DNA of 32,405 nucleotides from Collinsella sp. (GTDB lineage Bacteria > Actinomycetota > Coriobacteriia > Coriobacteriales > Coriobacteriaceae), in NCBI GenBank assembly GCA_019419525.1, contig DXZU01000013.1:88270-120674 (forward strand). Reading direction: 5' to 3'. The notes below the pieces were generated by a model. That model did no database searches. It was not told the origin of the DNA and was given only the letters and a program-made list of their open reading frames with translations. Below, piece after piece: positions 22,592 to 30,866 of this stretch. Made by a program: the position numbers and the translations under genes. Numbering within the stretch: position 1 is the stretch's first letter; every line of letters starts with the position of its first letter.

Positions 22592-22772
22592 TTTCAGGGC
22601 GGGGTGAAATTCCCCACTGGCGGTAAATCGGGCGGTGCTAAAGGGGTGCCGTGGCGCAGGCGAGGTGCCTGCGGCCGAGCCGATGAGTCCGCGACCCGTG
22701 TGTGCGTTGGTTCGCATGCCGGCTGAACTGGTGAGATCCCAGTACCAACGGTTAGAGTCCGGATGAAAGAGG
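22592..22772 (+). promoter_or_regulatory. FMN riboswitch (RFN element)
   Basis: The conserved RFN blocks are present in order: GGGCGGGGTGAAATTCC with ACTGGCGGT, GAGCCGATGAGTCCGCGACC, CTGGTGAGATCCCAGTACC, and the closing AGAGTCCGGATGAAAGAGG. The basal stem pairs TTTCA (22592-22596) with TGAAA (22764-22768), and extension of it covers AGAGG (22768-22772), a Shine-Dalgarno-like sequence for the next gene. FMN binding would therefore be expected to hide the ribosome site and lower translation. No terminator hairpin was seen between the riboswitch and the start codon, which also points to translational control. Confidence 0.96.
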
Positions 22773-22783
22773 CAGGTGATCTT

Positions 22784-23374
22784 ATGTCTGAACAGTCGCA
22801 GCATATCCATTTTGAGAACACGAATAGGTGGAGCACCAAACAGCTCGTTACCATGGCGCTGATGTGTGCCTTGGGCGCCCTGTTTATGTACGTGCAGCTG
22901 CCTATCCTTCCTTCGGCGCCGTTTTTGACGTATGACCCGTCGCTGGTGCCGGCGATGGTGTGCGGTTTTGCGTATGGTCCTGGCGCCGGTACTGCTGTTG
23001 CCGCTATGGCGATTGTTATCCATGCGCTTACCACGGGCGATTGGGTCGGCGCACTTATGAACCTGGTTGCTACGCTGGGCTACATTCTGCCCGCGGCTAT
23101 CGTGTACCAGAAGATGCATACCTATAAGGGTGCCGTGATTGGCCTAGTGTTCGGTGTCATTGCCGCTACGGCGTTGTCTATGGTCGCAAACCTTACCATT
23201 GGCGTATGGTTCTGGTATGGCTCGGTCGATGTGATCGCCCCGCTTATGATTCCTGCCGTGCTGCCGTTCAACCTTATCAAGACCGTGCTTAACTCGGTGT
23301 TGACGCTAGCGGTGTATAAAGCAGTCTCCAACCTCATCACGCCTAAAAAGGACCAGGTCAAAGGCCGCGCATGA
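22784..23374 (+). CDS. ribU: ECF transporter S component, riboflavin-specific RibU type
   Basis: A 196-residue membrane protein with about six helices. The YDPSLVPAMVCGFAYGPGAG segment near residue 50 matches the RibU substrate-binding family, and the FMN riboswitch directly upstream supports riboflavin as substrate. It binds the vitamin and docks on the EcfA-EcfT energy unit encoded next. The start is the ATG at 22784; an in-frame ATG at 22763 lies inside the riboswitch core and is rejected. The stop overlaps the start of the ATPase gene (ATGA), so the two are translationally coupled. Confidence 0.93.
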   Translation: MSEQSQHIHFENTNRWSTKQLVTMALMCALGALFMYVQLPILPSAPFLTYDPSLVPAMVCGFAYGPGAGTAVAAMAIVIHALTTGDWVGALMNLVATLGYILPAAIVYQKMHTYKGAVIGLVFGVIAATALSMVANLTIGVWFWYGSVDVIAPLMIPAVLPFNLIKTVLNSVLTLAVYKAVSNLITPKKDQVKGRA

Positions 23375-25275
23375 TTGAGTGTCGGGGCGTTTCCTTTAGC
23401 TATGACGGTGCCGTGTCGGCACTCGACGGTGTCGATCTGAACATCGAGGACGGGGAGTTTTTCTGCATCCTCGGTGGCAATGGGTCGGGCAAGTCGACGT
23501 TTGCCAAGCATCTGAATGCGCTGCTGCAGCCCGATACGGGCACGGTACGTATCAACGGTATGGATGCGTCCGATCCCGAGCTGGTCTACGACATTCGTTC
23601 GACCGCAGGCATGGTGTTCCAGAATCCCGACGACCAGCTGGTGGCAACGCTTGTCGAAGATGACGTTGCGTTCGGTCCCGAAAACCTTGGCGTGCCATCG
23701 GCGCAAATTGCGCAGCGCGTACGCGAGGCGCTGAAGGGCGTGGGCCTGGTGGGCTTTGAGCGCCACGAGACCCATGCGCTTTCGGGCGGTCAAAAGCAGC
23801 GTGTGGCGCTTGCCGGTGTGCTCGCCATGGAACCGCGCGTGCTCATTTTGGACGAGGCGTCCTCGATGCTCGATCCGCGCGGGCGCAAGGGCCTTATGAA
23901 GGCCTGTCACGTGCTGCACGAACGCGGCATGACCATCGTGATGATTACGCACTTTATGGAAGAGGCCGCCGAGGCCGATCGTGTCGCGGTGTTTCGGGCG
24001 GGGCGCGTTGCCATGCTCGGTACGCCCGAGGAGATTCTGACGCGGGCAGATGGGCTCGTGGAGCTCAACCTGGATATGCCGGCGTCGTGCTGCTTGGGCA
24101 TGGCGCTTCGTGCGAAGGGCGTGCCCGTTCATGCGCAGGTGCGCGAGGCGGATATGGTCGCCGAGATTGCGCAGGTATATGCCGACCGGAGTGGGGAAGA
24201 CACCGCAGGGCGGCCTTCTGCATCCGATTCTCGTGTGCTCGACAACGTCTCCTCTGCAACCGACGGGACAGCCGTGTCGGAGCCCGTCATCGAGATTTCG
24301 CACCTCTCGCATAGTTACTCGCTGAGTGCCCGCGAGCGCCGCCGCTGGCATAAGCGCTCGGTCACTGCGGGCAAATCGAGCAAACAGGCTCTCTGGGGAA
24401 ACGACCCCAGCAGCCCGTGGGCGCTGCGCGATGTATCGCTGACGGTGCGTCGCGGCGAGTTCCTGGGCTTGGCAGGTCATACCGGTTCGGGTAAGTCGAC
24501 GCTGGTCCAGCATCTCAACGGTTTGATTCGCCCCCAGGAGGGATTCGTTCGCGCGCTGGGGCTCGATCTGTCAAACAAGAAAGACGCCGCCGCGGTTAAG
24601 GCCAAGGTCGGCGTGGTGTTTCAATATCCCGAGCGTCAGCTGTTTGCCGAAACCGTGACGCAGGACGTGGCGTTTGGCCCGCACAACCTTGGCTTGCCGC
24701 AAGATGAAGTCGACCGTCGCGTCGAGTCGTCGCTCTCGCGCGTGGGCCTCGACCTTTCCACGGTCGGCGACAAGAGTCCCTTCGAGCTTTCGGGCGGTCA
24801 GCAACGGCGCGTGGCATTCGCCGGTGTGCTCGCCATGGAGCCCGAAGTCCTGGTGCTCGATGAACCCATGGCGGGGCTCGATCCGGCTGCGCGCAGGGAT
24901 TTCCTTGAGCTTATCGATCGGCTTCACCGCGATGGCCTGACCGTTGTCATGGTTTCGCATAGTATGGATGACCTGGCCAACTGCTGCGACCGCATCGTCG
25001 TGATGAACGAAGGTGCGGTGTTTGCCGAGGGAACCCCCGCGCAGGTGTTTGCACATGCCGATGAGCTCAAGTCGATCGGCTTGGGCGTACCTGCTGCTCA
25101 GCGCATGGCGTTGGCGCTCGCGGAGGCGGGCGTGCCGCTGCGTTGCGGCGGGCTCTATACGGTTGAGTCGCTGGCCGACGAGCTGGCAGATTTGCTGATC
25201 GGTCGCTCAGACGGTCCTTCTAACGTCGCGGACATTGCTAAATCCAAGACGGTCGCGCGAGAGGAGGGCTGCTAA
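23371..25275 (+). CDS. ECF transporter ATPase with two fused ABC domains (EcfA-EcfA)
   Basis: A 634-residue fusion of two nucleotide-binding domains that drive ECF vitamin uptake. Domain 1: Walker A GGNGSGKST (35-43), Q-loop Gln 84, LSGGQ (137-141), Walker B VLILDE (157-162), His 194. Domain 2: Walker A GHTGSGKST (369-377), Gln 418, LSGGQ (473-477), Walker B VLVLDE (493-498), His 530. Both sites look complete. A linker of about 60 residues joins the domains. In many Gram-positive bacteria these are two genes, ecfA1 and ecfA2; here they are one. The ATG overlaps the ribU stop, and the stop overlaps the ecfT start by one base. Confidence 0.94.
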   Translation: MIECRGVSFSYDGAVSALDGVDLNIEDGEFFCILGGNGSGKSTFAKHLNALLQPDTGTVRINGMDASDPELVYDIRSTAGMVFQNPDDQLVATLVEDDVAFGPENLGVPSAQIAQRVREALKGVGLVGFERHETHALSGGQKQRVALAGVLAMEPRVLILDEASSMLDPRGRKGLMKACHVLHERGMTIVMITHFMEEAAEADRVAVFRAGRVAMLGTPEEILTRADGLVELNLDMPASCCLGMALRAKGVPVHAQVREADMVAEIAQVYADRSGEDTAGRPSASDSRVLDNVSSATDGTAVSEPVIEISHLSHSYSLSARERRRWHKRSVTAGKSSKQALWGNDPSSPWALRDVSLTVRRGEFLGLAGHTGSGKSTLVQHLNGLIRPQEGFVRALGLDLSNKKDAAAVKAKVGVVFQYPERQLFAETVTQDVAFGPHNLGLPQDEVDRRVESSLSRVGLDLSTVGDKSPFELSGGQQRRVAFAGVLAMEPEVLVLDEPMAGLDPAARRDFLELIDRLHRDGLTVVMVSHSMDDLANCCDRIVVMNEGAVFAEGTPAQVFAHADELKSIGLGVPAAQRMALALAEAGVPLRCGGLYTVESLADELADLLIGRSDGPSNVADIAKSKTVAREEGC

Positions 25276-26075
25276 TGGAGGCGTTTTCGTTTGGCAGCTA
25301 CTATCCCGGCGATAGTGCGATCCACCGCCTGGACCCGCGAACTAAGTTGCTCTTGGGCTTTGTGTTTCTGATCACGACGCTCACGGTCAGCAGCTTCCGC
25401 GGACTGGCCCCGGTCGCAATCTTCGTTGTCCTGATCTATACCGTGTCCCGGGTGCCGTTGCGCCGGGTCCTATCATCGATGGCACCATTGCTGGCGATTG
25501 TCGTGGTGGTCGCAGTGCTCAACCTGTTTTCCGACCAGAGCGGGCGCATTCTGTGGCAGCTTGGCTTTTTGCAGATAAGCGAGGGCTCGCTGCATTCCGC
25601 CGCCTTTATGGCGTGCCGCCTGAGCTTGATGATGGCCGGCATGAGCGCCATTACGCTCACCACGCCTACGCTCGACCTCACCGCGGGCTTTGAGCGTCTG
25701 CTCGCACCGTTTGCGCGCGTGGGGCTCCCTGCGCATGAGCTCGGCATGATCATGGGCATCGCGTTGCGCTTTATGCCGCAGTTTGCCACCGAGATGAAGC
25801 AGACGGCGGACGCGCAGGCAAGCCGCGGTGCACGCGTAACGGGTGGCCCGCTCGGCGGCGTGCGTATGCTCGGCAGTGTGGCGATTCCACTGTTCACGGG
25901 CGTGTTCCGTCATGCCGAGACGTTGTCTGCCGCCATGGATGCACGCTGCTATCACGGCGAGCAGGGCCGCACGCGTCTGCATGCACTTGCATTTCGCCGC
26001 GGGGATGCGCTGGCTGCGGTTGTGACGATGCTGCTGCTTGCGTGTGTCATCGTCGTCAACCTTCAACTTGTTTAG
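25275..26075 (+). CDS. ecfT: ECF transporter transmembrane component EcfT
   Basis: A 266-residue membrane protein with HRLDPRTKLL near the N-terminus (17-26), several helices, and the two coupling-helix motifs that contact the ATPases: ASRGA (182-186) and DARCYHG (222-228), both Arg-centred as in the family. It links the S component to the fused ATPase in the membrane. GGAGGG precedes the ATG at 25275, which overlaps the upstream stop as TAATG. It lies within the FMN-riboswitch operon. Confidence 0.93.
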   Translation: MEAFSFGSYYPGDSAIHRLDPRTKLLLGFVFLITTLTVSSFRGLAPVAIFVVLIYTVSRVPLRRVLSSMAPLLAIVVVVAVLNLFSDQSGRILWQLGFLQISEGSLHSAAFMACRLSLMMAGMSAITLTTPTLDLTAGFERLLAPFARVGLPAHELGMIMGIALRFMPQFATEMKQTADAQASRGARVTGGPLGGVRMLGSVAIPLFTGVFRHAETLSAAMDARCYHGEQGRTRLHALAFRRGDALAAVVTMLLLACVIVVNLQLV

Positions 26076-26105
26076 GCGCGATTCGAGCGCAAGAAAGGGG
26101 CCCCT

Positions 26106-26552
26106 ATGACCGACAACGACCGCACGGCTCAGCTTGAGCGCGCCTGTTCGTATCTCAGGCGCATTCCGGCGTGGTATCTGGCCACGACCGATGTGACCGA
26201 CGGGCATCAGCCTCGCGTGAGGCCGTTTTCGTTTGCCATGGTCGATGACGGTAAGCTGTGGTTTTGCACGTCGCGCGACAAGGATGTGTGGGCGGAGCTG
26301 AGTGCGAATCCCAAGTTTGAGCTCTCGGGCTGGAAGCCGGGGGAATGTTGGATCGTGTTGACCGGCGAGGCCGCACTTGAGGACGACGCGGTTGCGAGCG
26401 ACAAGGTGCGTCAAGCGGGTTTTAAGCACATGGTGGGCATCGGCGAGGAACACGAGAGTGCCAACGACGGCCGCCTTGCTTTCTTTTCGGTCCGCAACAT
26501 TGCCGCGCGCTTCTGTGATATCGACGGCAGCGAGGAGCGCCTGGAGCTCTAA
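26106..26552 (+). CDS. Pyridoxamine 5'-phosphate oxidase-like split-barrel protein, copy 1
   Basis: A 148-residue protein of the PNPOx-like flavin-binding split-barrel fold. Typical segments are WYLATTD with PRVRPFSFAMVDDGKLWFCTS, then KDVWAELSANPKFELSG and a C-terminal FFSVRNIAARFCDI. Members bind FMN, F420 or heme; the riboflavin-uptake operon setting favours FMN, which is inference. It starts 30 bp after ecfT with AAGGGG before the ATG at 26106, so it is probably in the same transcript. It is a tandem paralogue of the next gene. Confidence 0.88.
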   Translation: MTDNDRTAQLERACSYLRRIPAWYLATTDVTDGHQPRVRPFSFAMVDDGKLWFCTSRDKDVWAELSANPKFELSGWKPGECWIVLTGEAALEDDAVASDKVRQAGFKHMVGIGEEHESANDGRLAFFSVRNIAARFCDIDGSEERLEL

Positions 26553-26593
26553 CGTTTACCAACCAGTCAAATGAGCTAGCGGCAGGAGGAACC

Positions 26594-27004
26594 GTGGACG
26601 GATTGAATACGGTGTTGGAGTATCTGACGTCGGTGCCGGCATGGTATTTGGCGACGAGCGTTGACGGACAGCCTCATGTGCGTCCGTTTTCGTTTGCGCA
26701 GATCCAGGATGGCAAGCTGTGGTTTGTAACAGCGCGCACCAAAGATGTGTGGCAAGAGCTGCTGCAAAACCAGCGCTTTGAGGCCACGAGTTGGTGGCCG
26801 GGCCATGGCTGGCTTATCTTGCGCGGGCGTGCCGGCTTGGATGACCGGGCTTTAGGCGAAATGCGCGAAGCCGGGTGGAAGCATCTAGAGCACCTGGGCG
26901 AGCACTATGAGGGGCCTAACGACCCCACGCTCGTCTTCTTTAGCGTCGAGGATCCCGAGGCTTTTATCTGCAATCACGACGAATGGGTGCCGGTCGAGCT
27001 CTAG
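26594..27004 (+). CDS. Pyridoxamine 5'-phosphate oxidase-like split-barrel protein, copy 2
   Basis: A 136-residue paralogue of the preceding protein. It shares PAWYLAT, HVRPFSFAQIQDGKLWF, KDVWQELLQNQRFE, and LVFFSVEDPEAFIC near the end, and is shorter in the middle. The start is GTG at 26594 with AGGAGG six to eight bases upstream; no ATG fits. It is 41 bp after copy 1 and is the last gene before the strong hairpin at 27042-27095, so it probably closes the riboflavin operon. The reaction is unknown. Confidence 0.87.
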   Translation: MDGLNTVLEYLTSVPAWYLATSVDGQPHVRPFSFAQIQDGKLWFVTARTKDVWQELLQNQRFEATSWWPGHGWLILRGRAGLDDRALGEMREAGWKHLEHLGEHYEGPNDPTLVFFSVEDPEAFICNHDEWVPVEL

Positions 27005-27041
27005 CCAGCTGGCTCATCCTAACAACTTGGTTTTCGCATGG

Positions 27042-27095
27042 GCGGGCCCCGTATTGCCCGGCGCCGTTAGGAGCGCCGGTCAATACGGGGCCCGC
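27042..27095 (+). terminator. Long hairpin ending the riboflavin operon
   Basis: A 23 bp stem with one mismatch (27042-27064 with 27073-27095) and an 8 nt loop is followed by TCCATTTG. The T run is weak, but the position between the operon and the arginine promoter supports termination. Confidence 0.7.
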
Positions 27096-27140
27096 TCCAT
27101 TTGTCAATTCCTTCAAGCGAATGTGTCGGGAATGTTTCAA

Positions 27141-27246
27141 TGCATGAATATGCAAGCCATTTACGTAATCATGCATCTTTTGGTGCTAAAGTTTCAACCC
27201 ACTTCATAACGACCGCTGCGAAATGCGCATCGGTGCATAAATCGCA
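27141..27246 (+). promoter_or_regulatory. argC promoter with ARG-box-like operators
   Basis: An extended -10 promoter, TGC TAAAGT (27184-27192), lies 70 bp before argC. Upstream of it are a palindrome TGCATGAATATGCA (27141-27154) and a partial site ending ATCATGCA (27167-27174); TGCATAAATCGCA (27234-27246) lies in the leader. These resemble ArgR boxes (TGCAT/ATTCA half-sites). Arginine repression is inferred; no argR gene is in the window. Confidence 0.55.
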
Positions 27247-27261
27247 GACAAGGAGTCTGAT

Positions 27262-28332
27262 ATGTCTTTGAAGGTTGGAATCGTCGGCGCGGCTGGATAT
27301 GCCGGAGCCGAGCTCATTCGCCTCGTCCTCGGTCATCCCGAGTTTGAACTTGTTGCCATTACGTCCAACGCCGATGCCGGCCAGCCGCTGTCCGCGGTGT
27401 ATCCGAGCTTTGCTGGCGTGAGCGATCTGGTTTTCACCACGCATGACGCCCCTGAGCTTAAATCCTGCGACGCCGTCTTCTTGGCCGTGCCGCACACGGC
27501 TGCCATGGCACAGGTGCCCGCGCTGCTTGCATCGGGCGTCTCCTGCTTTGATCTTTCGGCCGATTACCGTCTGAGCGACGCGTCTGTCTTTGAGACATGG
27601 TATGCCGCCGAGCATACGAGCCCCGAGTTGCTCAAGACCCGCGCTTTTGGCCTGCCCGAGCTGTTCTGCCGGGACTTGGAGACCGCCGCATCCGACCATG
27701 CCGACGGCAAACCCGTGCTGGTCGCCTGCGCCGGTTGCTATCCCACCGCAACGAGCCTTGCCGCCGCGCCCGCCGAGCGCGCTGGCTGGGTTGCCCAGAG
27801 CGGCCCCGTGATCGTTGATGCCATCAGCGGTGTGACGGGTGCCGGCAAGTCCTGCAACGCTCGTACGCATTTTTGCAGCGCCGACGAGAATTTGGAGGCA
27901 TACGGCGTGGGCAAGCATCGCCACACGCCCGAGATTGAGCAAATCCTGGGCCTGACCGATCGCGTCGTCTTTACCCCGCACCTGGCACCGCTCAAGCGCG
28001 GCCTGCTCTCCACGGTGACGCTGCCGCTCACGCCGCAGGCTATCGATACCTTGACCCTTGAGGACGTTGTCGACTATTACAAGCAGTTCTACGCTGGTCG
28101 CACTTTCGTGCGCGTACTCGACGCCGGCCAGCAGCCCAAGACGGCTTCGGTCATCGGCACCAACGCCGCCCAGATCGGCCTCGCGCTCAACAAGCGCGCG
28201 GGCGTGCTGGTGGCGACGGGCTCCATCGACAATCTGTGCAAGGGCGCTGCGGGCCAAGCAGTCCAGTGCGCCAATATCGTCTTTGGCTTTGACGAGCGAC
28301 GAGGCTTGCCCACAGTGGCGTGCCCGGTGTAG
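27262..28332 (+). CDS. argC: N-acetyl-gamma-glutamyl-phosphate reductase
   Basis: The enzyme reduces N-acetylglutamyl phosphate to the semialdehyde with NADPH, the third step of arginine synthesis. The 356 residues start with the Rossmann segment VGIVGAAGYAGAELIR; the catalytic Cys 159 lies in AGCYPTA, and GKHRHTPEIEQ follows in the C-terminal half. Length fits the type 1 family. AAGGAG lies seven bases before the ATG at 27262. First gene of argC-argJ-argB-argD, behind ARG-box-like sites. Confidence 0.96.
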   Translation: MSLKVGIVGAAGYAGAELIRLVLGHPEFELVAITSNADAGQPLSAVYPSFAGVSDLVFTTHDAPELKSCDAVFLAVPHTAAMAQVPALLASGVSCFDLSADYRLSDASVFETWYAAEHTSPELLKTRAFGLPELFCRDLETAASDHADGKPVLVACAGCYPTATSLAAAPAERAGWVAQSGPVIVDAISGVTGAGKSCNARTHFCSADENLEAYGVGKHRHTPEIEQILGLTDRVVFTPHLAPLKRGLLSTVTLPLTPQAIDTLTLEDVVDYYKQFYAGRTFVRVLDAGQQPKTASVIGTNAAQIGLALNKRAGVLVATGSIDNLCKGAAGQAVQCANIVFGFDERRGLPTVACPV

Positions 28333-28466
28333 CACATTCGATTGTTAACGATTTGGTAGTCGGGCATCGAGTGGGGCGCCACTCTTGAGCTGGTCTCATG
28401 ATCACGACTGGCATGGCGCACCAACCGATGTCCGTTTTTTGTTTGACATAAGGAGTCATAAAGACG

Positions 28467-29735
28467 ATGAATACCGAGCTGTTTGATATCAAGATTCGCG
28501 CCGTCGAGGGTGGCGTTACGGCTGCGGCTGGTTTTAAGGCTGCAGGCATCCACGCTGGGTTCCGCAAGAACCCCGAGCGTCTGGATTACGCGCTCGTCGT
28601 GCCCGATAAACCCTGTCCCGGTGCTGGCGTGTTTACCACCAATCGCTTTTGCGCGGCGCCCGTGCAGGTGAGCCGTGCCAACCTGGGCGGTGCCGACAAG
28701 GGCTACGGTATCATCGCCGGCGTTTCGGTCAACTCTGGCAATGCCAACGCCGCCACGGGTGAGACCGGCCTTGCATGCGCGCGCGAGACGTGCAGCATCG
28801 CATCGCAGGTCATCGGCTGCGAGCCCCAGCAGATCCTAGTCGCCTCCACGGGCGTGATTGGCCAGATTCTGCCGATCGACACGTTTGAGACCGCCATTCC
28901 TGCTGCCTACGAGGCACTCTCCGCCCACGGTGGCGCCGATGCCGCTCGCGCCATCATGACGACCGACACGCACTCCAAGGAGTACGCCGTATCCTACGTC
29001 AGTGAGGCTGCGGGTCATGCGGGCAATGTCTATACGATAGGCGGAATGTGCAAGGGCTCGGGCATGATCATGCCCAACATGGCCACCATGATCGCAGTTA
29101 TCACCACCGATGCCCCCGTCGAGCCTGCGGCACTTCATGCCCTGCTGCTCTCGAACGTCAAGCAGACCTTTAACAAGGTAACGGTCGATTCCGACACCTC
29201 GACCAACGACACCTGCATCATGCTTGCCTCCGGCGCCGCTGCCGCAGATGCCGAGCCTATCGTCGAGGGCTCCGATGCCTTTGACGAGTTGGCATTTGCC
29301 GTGCACGAGGTGTGCGAGAGCCTGGCGCGCAATATCGCCGCCGATGGTGAGGGCGCATCCAAGCTTGTTACGGTCAACGTTACCGGCGCCGCTAACGACG
29401 AGGAGGCCGATATCGCCGCCCGTGCCGTTGCCAACTCGCCGCTCGTTAAGACCTGCATCGCCGGCCACGACTGCAACTGGGGCCGCGTTGCTATGGCGCT
29501 TGGCAAGTGCGGCGTGAAGTTTAATCAGGAAGACGTTTCCATCGACATGATGGGCATGCCTGTCTGTCGCGATGGTCTGACTGTTCCCTTTGACGAGGAC
29601 GAGGCTCTACGACGTTTCGAGGCGCCCGAGATCGTGATCTCGGCCGACCTGGGCGCAGGCGACGCGGCAACGACCGTGTGGACCTGCGATCTCACGCATG
29701 AGTACATCTCCATCAACGGCGACTACCGTTCCTAG
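28467..29735 (+). CDS. argJ: Bifunctional ornithine acetyltransferase / N-acetylglutamate synthase
   Basis: ArgJ moves the acetyl group from acetylornithine to glutamate, recycling it, and in the bifunctional form also makes acetylglutamate from acetyl-CoA. The 422-residue precursor has the self-cleavage motif PNMATMIAV; Thr 207 would become the N-terminal nucleophile of the beta chain. TTDTHSKEYAVS and GHDCNWGRVAMALG are other family segments. Whether it is mono- or bifunctional cannot be read here; absence of a separate argA in the window proves nothing. The ATG at 28467 has AAGGAG 11 bases upstream. The 134 bp gap after argC contains a small GAGTGG/CCACTC hairpin. Confidence 0.95.
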   Translation: MNTELFDIKIRAVEGGVTAAAGFKAAGIHAGFRKNPERLDYALVVPDKPCPGAGVFTTNRFCAAPVQVSRANLGGADKGYGIIAGVSVNSGNANAATGETGLACARETCSIASQVIGCEPQQILVASTGVIGQILPIDTFETAIPAAYEALSAHGGADAARAIMTTDTHSKEYAVSYVSEAAGHAGNVYTIGGMCKGSGMIMPNMATMIAVITTDAPVEPAALHALLLSNVKQTFNKVTVDSDTSTNDTCIMLASGAAAADAEPIVEGSDAFDELAFAVHEVCESLARNIAADGEGASKLVTVNVTGAANDEEADIAARAVANSPLVKTCIAGHDCNWGRVAMALGKCGVKFNQEDVSIDMMGMPVCRDGLTVPFDEDEALRRFEAPEIVISADLGAGDAATTVWTCDLTHEYISINGDYRS

Positions 29736-29816
29736 ATTCCAGGCACGCTGCGCATCTTGCCGCGATTGCGGACAGCGGAGCACGGCGCGATAACGATACG
29801 AAAGACGAGGCAGATT

Positions 29817-30797
29817 ATGAAATTCGCACGCGATTGTCGTTCGAGTGAATCCAACGAAGCAACCGCGCAGCTGCTGTTCGAAGCGCTGCCGTGGATTAAG
29901 AACCTGACCGGCAAGACGGTTGTTATCAAATATGGCGGAGCCGCCATGGTTGATGAGCAGCTGCGCCGCGACGTGATGAGCGACATCGTCCTGCTCAAGA
30001 TCATCGGCATGCGCCCTGTTATCGTGCACGGTGGCGGCAAGGCCATCAACGAGGCGCTTAGCCACTGCGACATCCCCGTCGAGTTTATGAACGGCCAGCG
30101 CGTGACCACGCCGGCGACCATGGATATCGTGCGCGAGGTGCTGGGCGGCAAGGTCAACCAGGAGCTGGTCGCGGCGCTCAACCATCACGGCAACCTGGCC
30201 GTGGGCGTTTCGGGCAGCGATGCCGGTACGCTCATCGCCGAGCCGCTCGACCCCGAACTCGGCCGCGTAGGCAAGGTCACGTACGTCAACACCGACTATA
30301 TCGAGCGCCTGCTCGATAGCGAGTACATCCCCGTCATCGCTACCGTCGCGGCGGGGGAGGACGGCGGTTTCTTCAACATCAACGCCGATACCGCCGCCGG
30401 TGCCGTTGCGGCGGCGCTGCATGCGCATAAGGCGATCTTTTTGACCGACGTCGACGGCCTGTACAAGGACTTTAGCGATAAAGACTCACTCATCTCCAAC
30501 CTAACGCTCGACGAGGTTAACGAAATGCTCTACGGCGGCGAGGTCGATAAGGGCATGATTCCCAAGCTGCGTGCGGCCGTCGATGCGCTTGCCGGCGGCG
30601 TATTTCGCGCTCACATCATCAACGGCACCACGCCGCATTCGCTGCTGCTGGAGCTGCTGACCGATGCCGGCGTCGGCACCGTGATCCATTCCACCGAGAC
30701 GGCTTACGAGTTCGATACGCATCCGCATCCGCTTTCGACCTTTGCGGCGCGTCTGACCGAGAACCTCGACGAGGTCGAGAAGCTTCAGACGGTCTAA
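29817..30797 (+). CDS. argB: Acetylglutamate kinase
   Basis: The enzyme phosphorylates N-acetylglutamate, the second step of the pathway. The 326-residue product has the amino-acid-kinase motifs VIKYGGAAM (near residue 37), VIVHGGGKAINEAL (near 64), FFNINADTAAGAVAAAL and IFLTDVDGLY. The start is set at the ATG at 29817, with GAGG (29807-29810) six bases upstream; an in-frame TTG at 29757 lacks such a site. The N-terminal helix of about 30 residues before the kinase fold resembles that of arginine-inhibited enzymes, so feedback control is possible. It lies between argJ and argD. Confidence 0.95.
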   Translation: MKFARDCRSSESNEATAQLLFEALPWIKNLTGKTVVIKYGGAAMVDEQLRRDVMSDIVLLKIIGMRPVIVHGGGKAINEALSHCDIPVEFMNGQRVTTPATMDIVREVLGGKVNQELVAALNHHGNLAVGVSGSDAGTLIAEPLDPELGRVGKVTYVNTDYIERLLDSEYIPVIATVAAGEDGGFFNINADTAAGAVAAALHAHKAIFLTDVDGLYKDFSDKDSLISNLTLDEVNEMLYGGEVDKGMIPKLRAAVDALAGGVFRAHIINGTTPHSLLLELLTDAGVGTVIHSTETAYEFDTHPHPLSTFAARLTENLDEVEKLQTV

Positions 30798-30866
30798 CTG
30801 ACTCGCAGCCGCCCCATTCCTGCACCCATAGGCCTGCGCCGTCTGGCGCCCAACGAAAGGCATCCC

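Noticed and set aside
22763..22765. ATG inside the FMN riboswitch as the ribU start
   Set aside because: It belongs to the conserved GTCCGGATGAAAGA block of the aptamer and has no usable ribosome site.
29757..29759. TTG start for argB 20 codons upstream
   Set aside because: No ribosome site precedes it, whereas the ATG at 29817 has GAGG six bases upstream.
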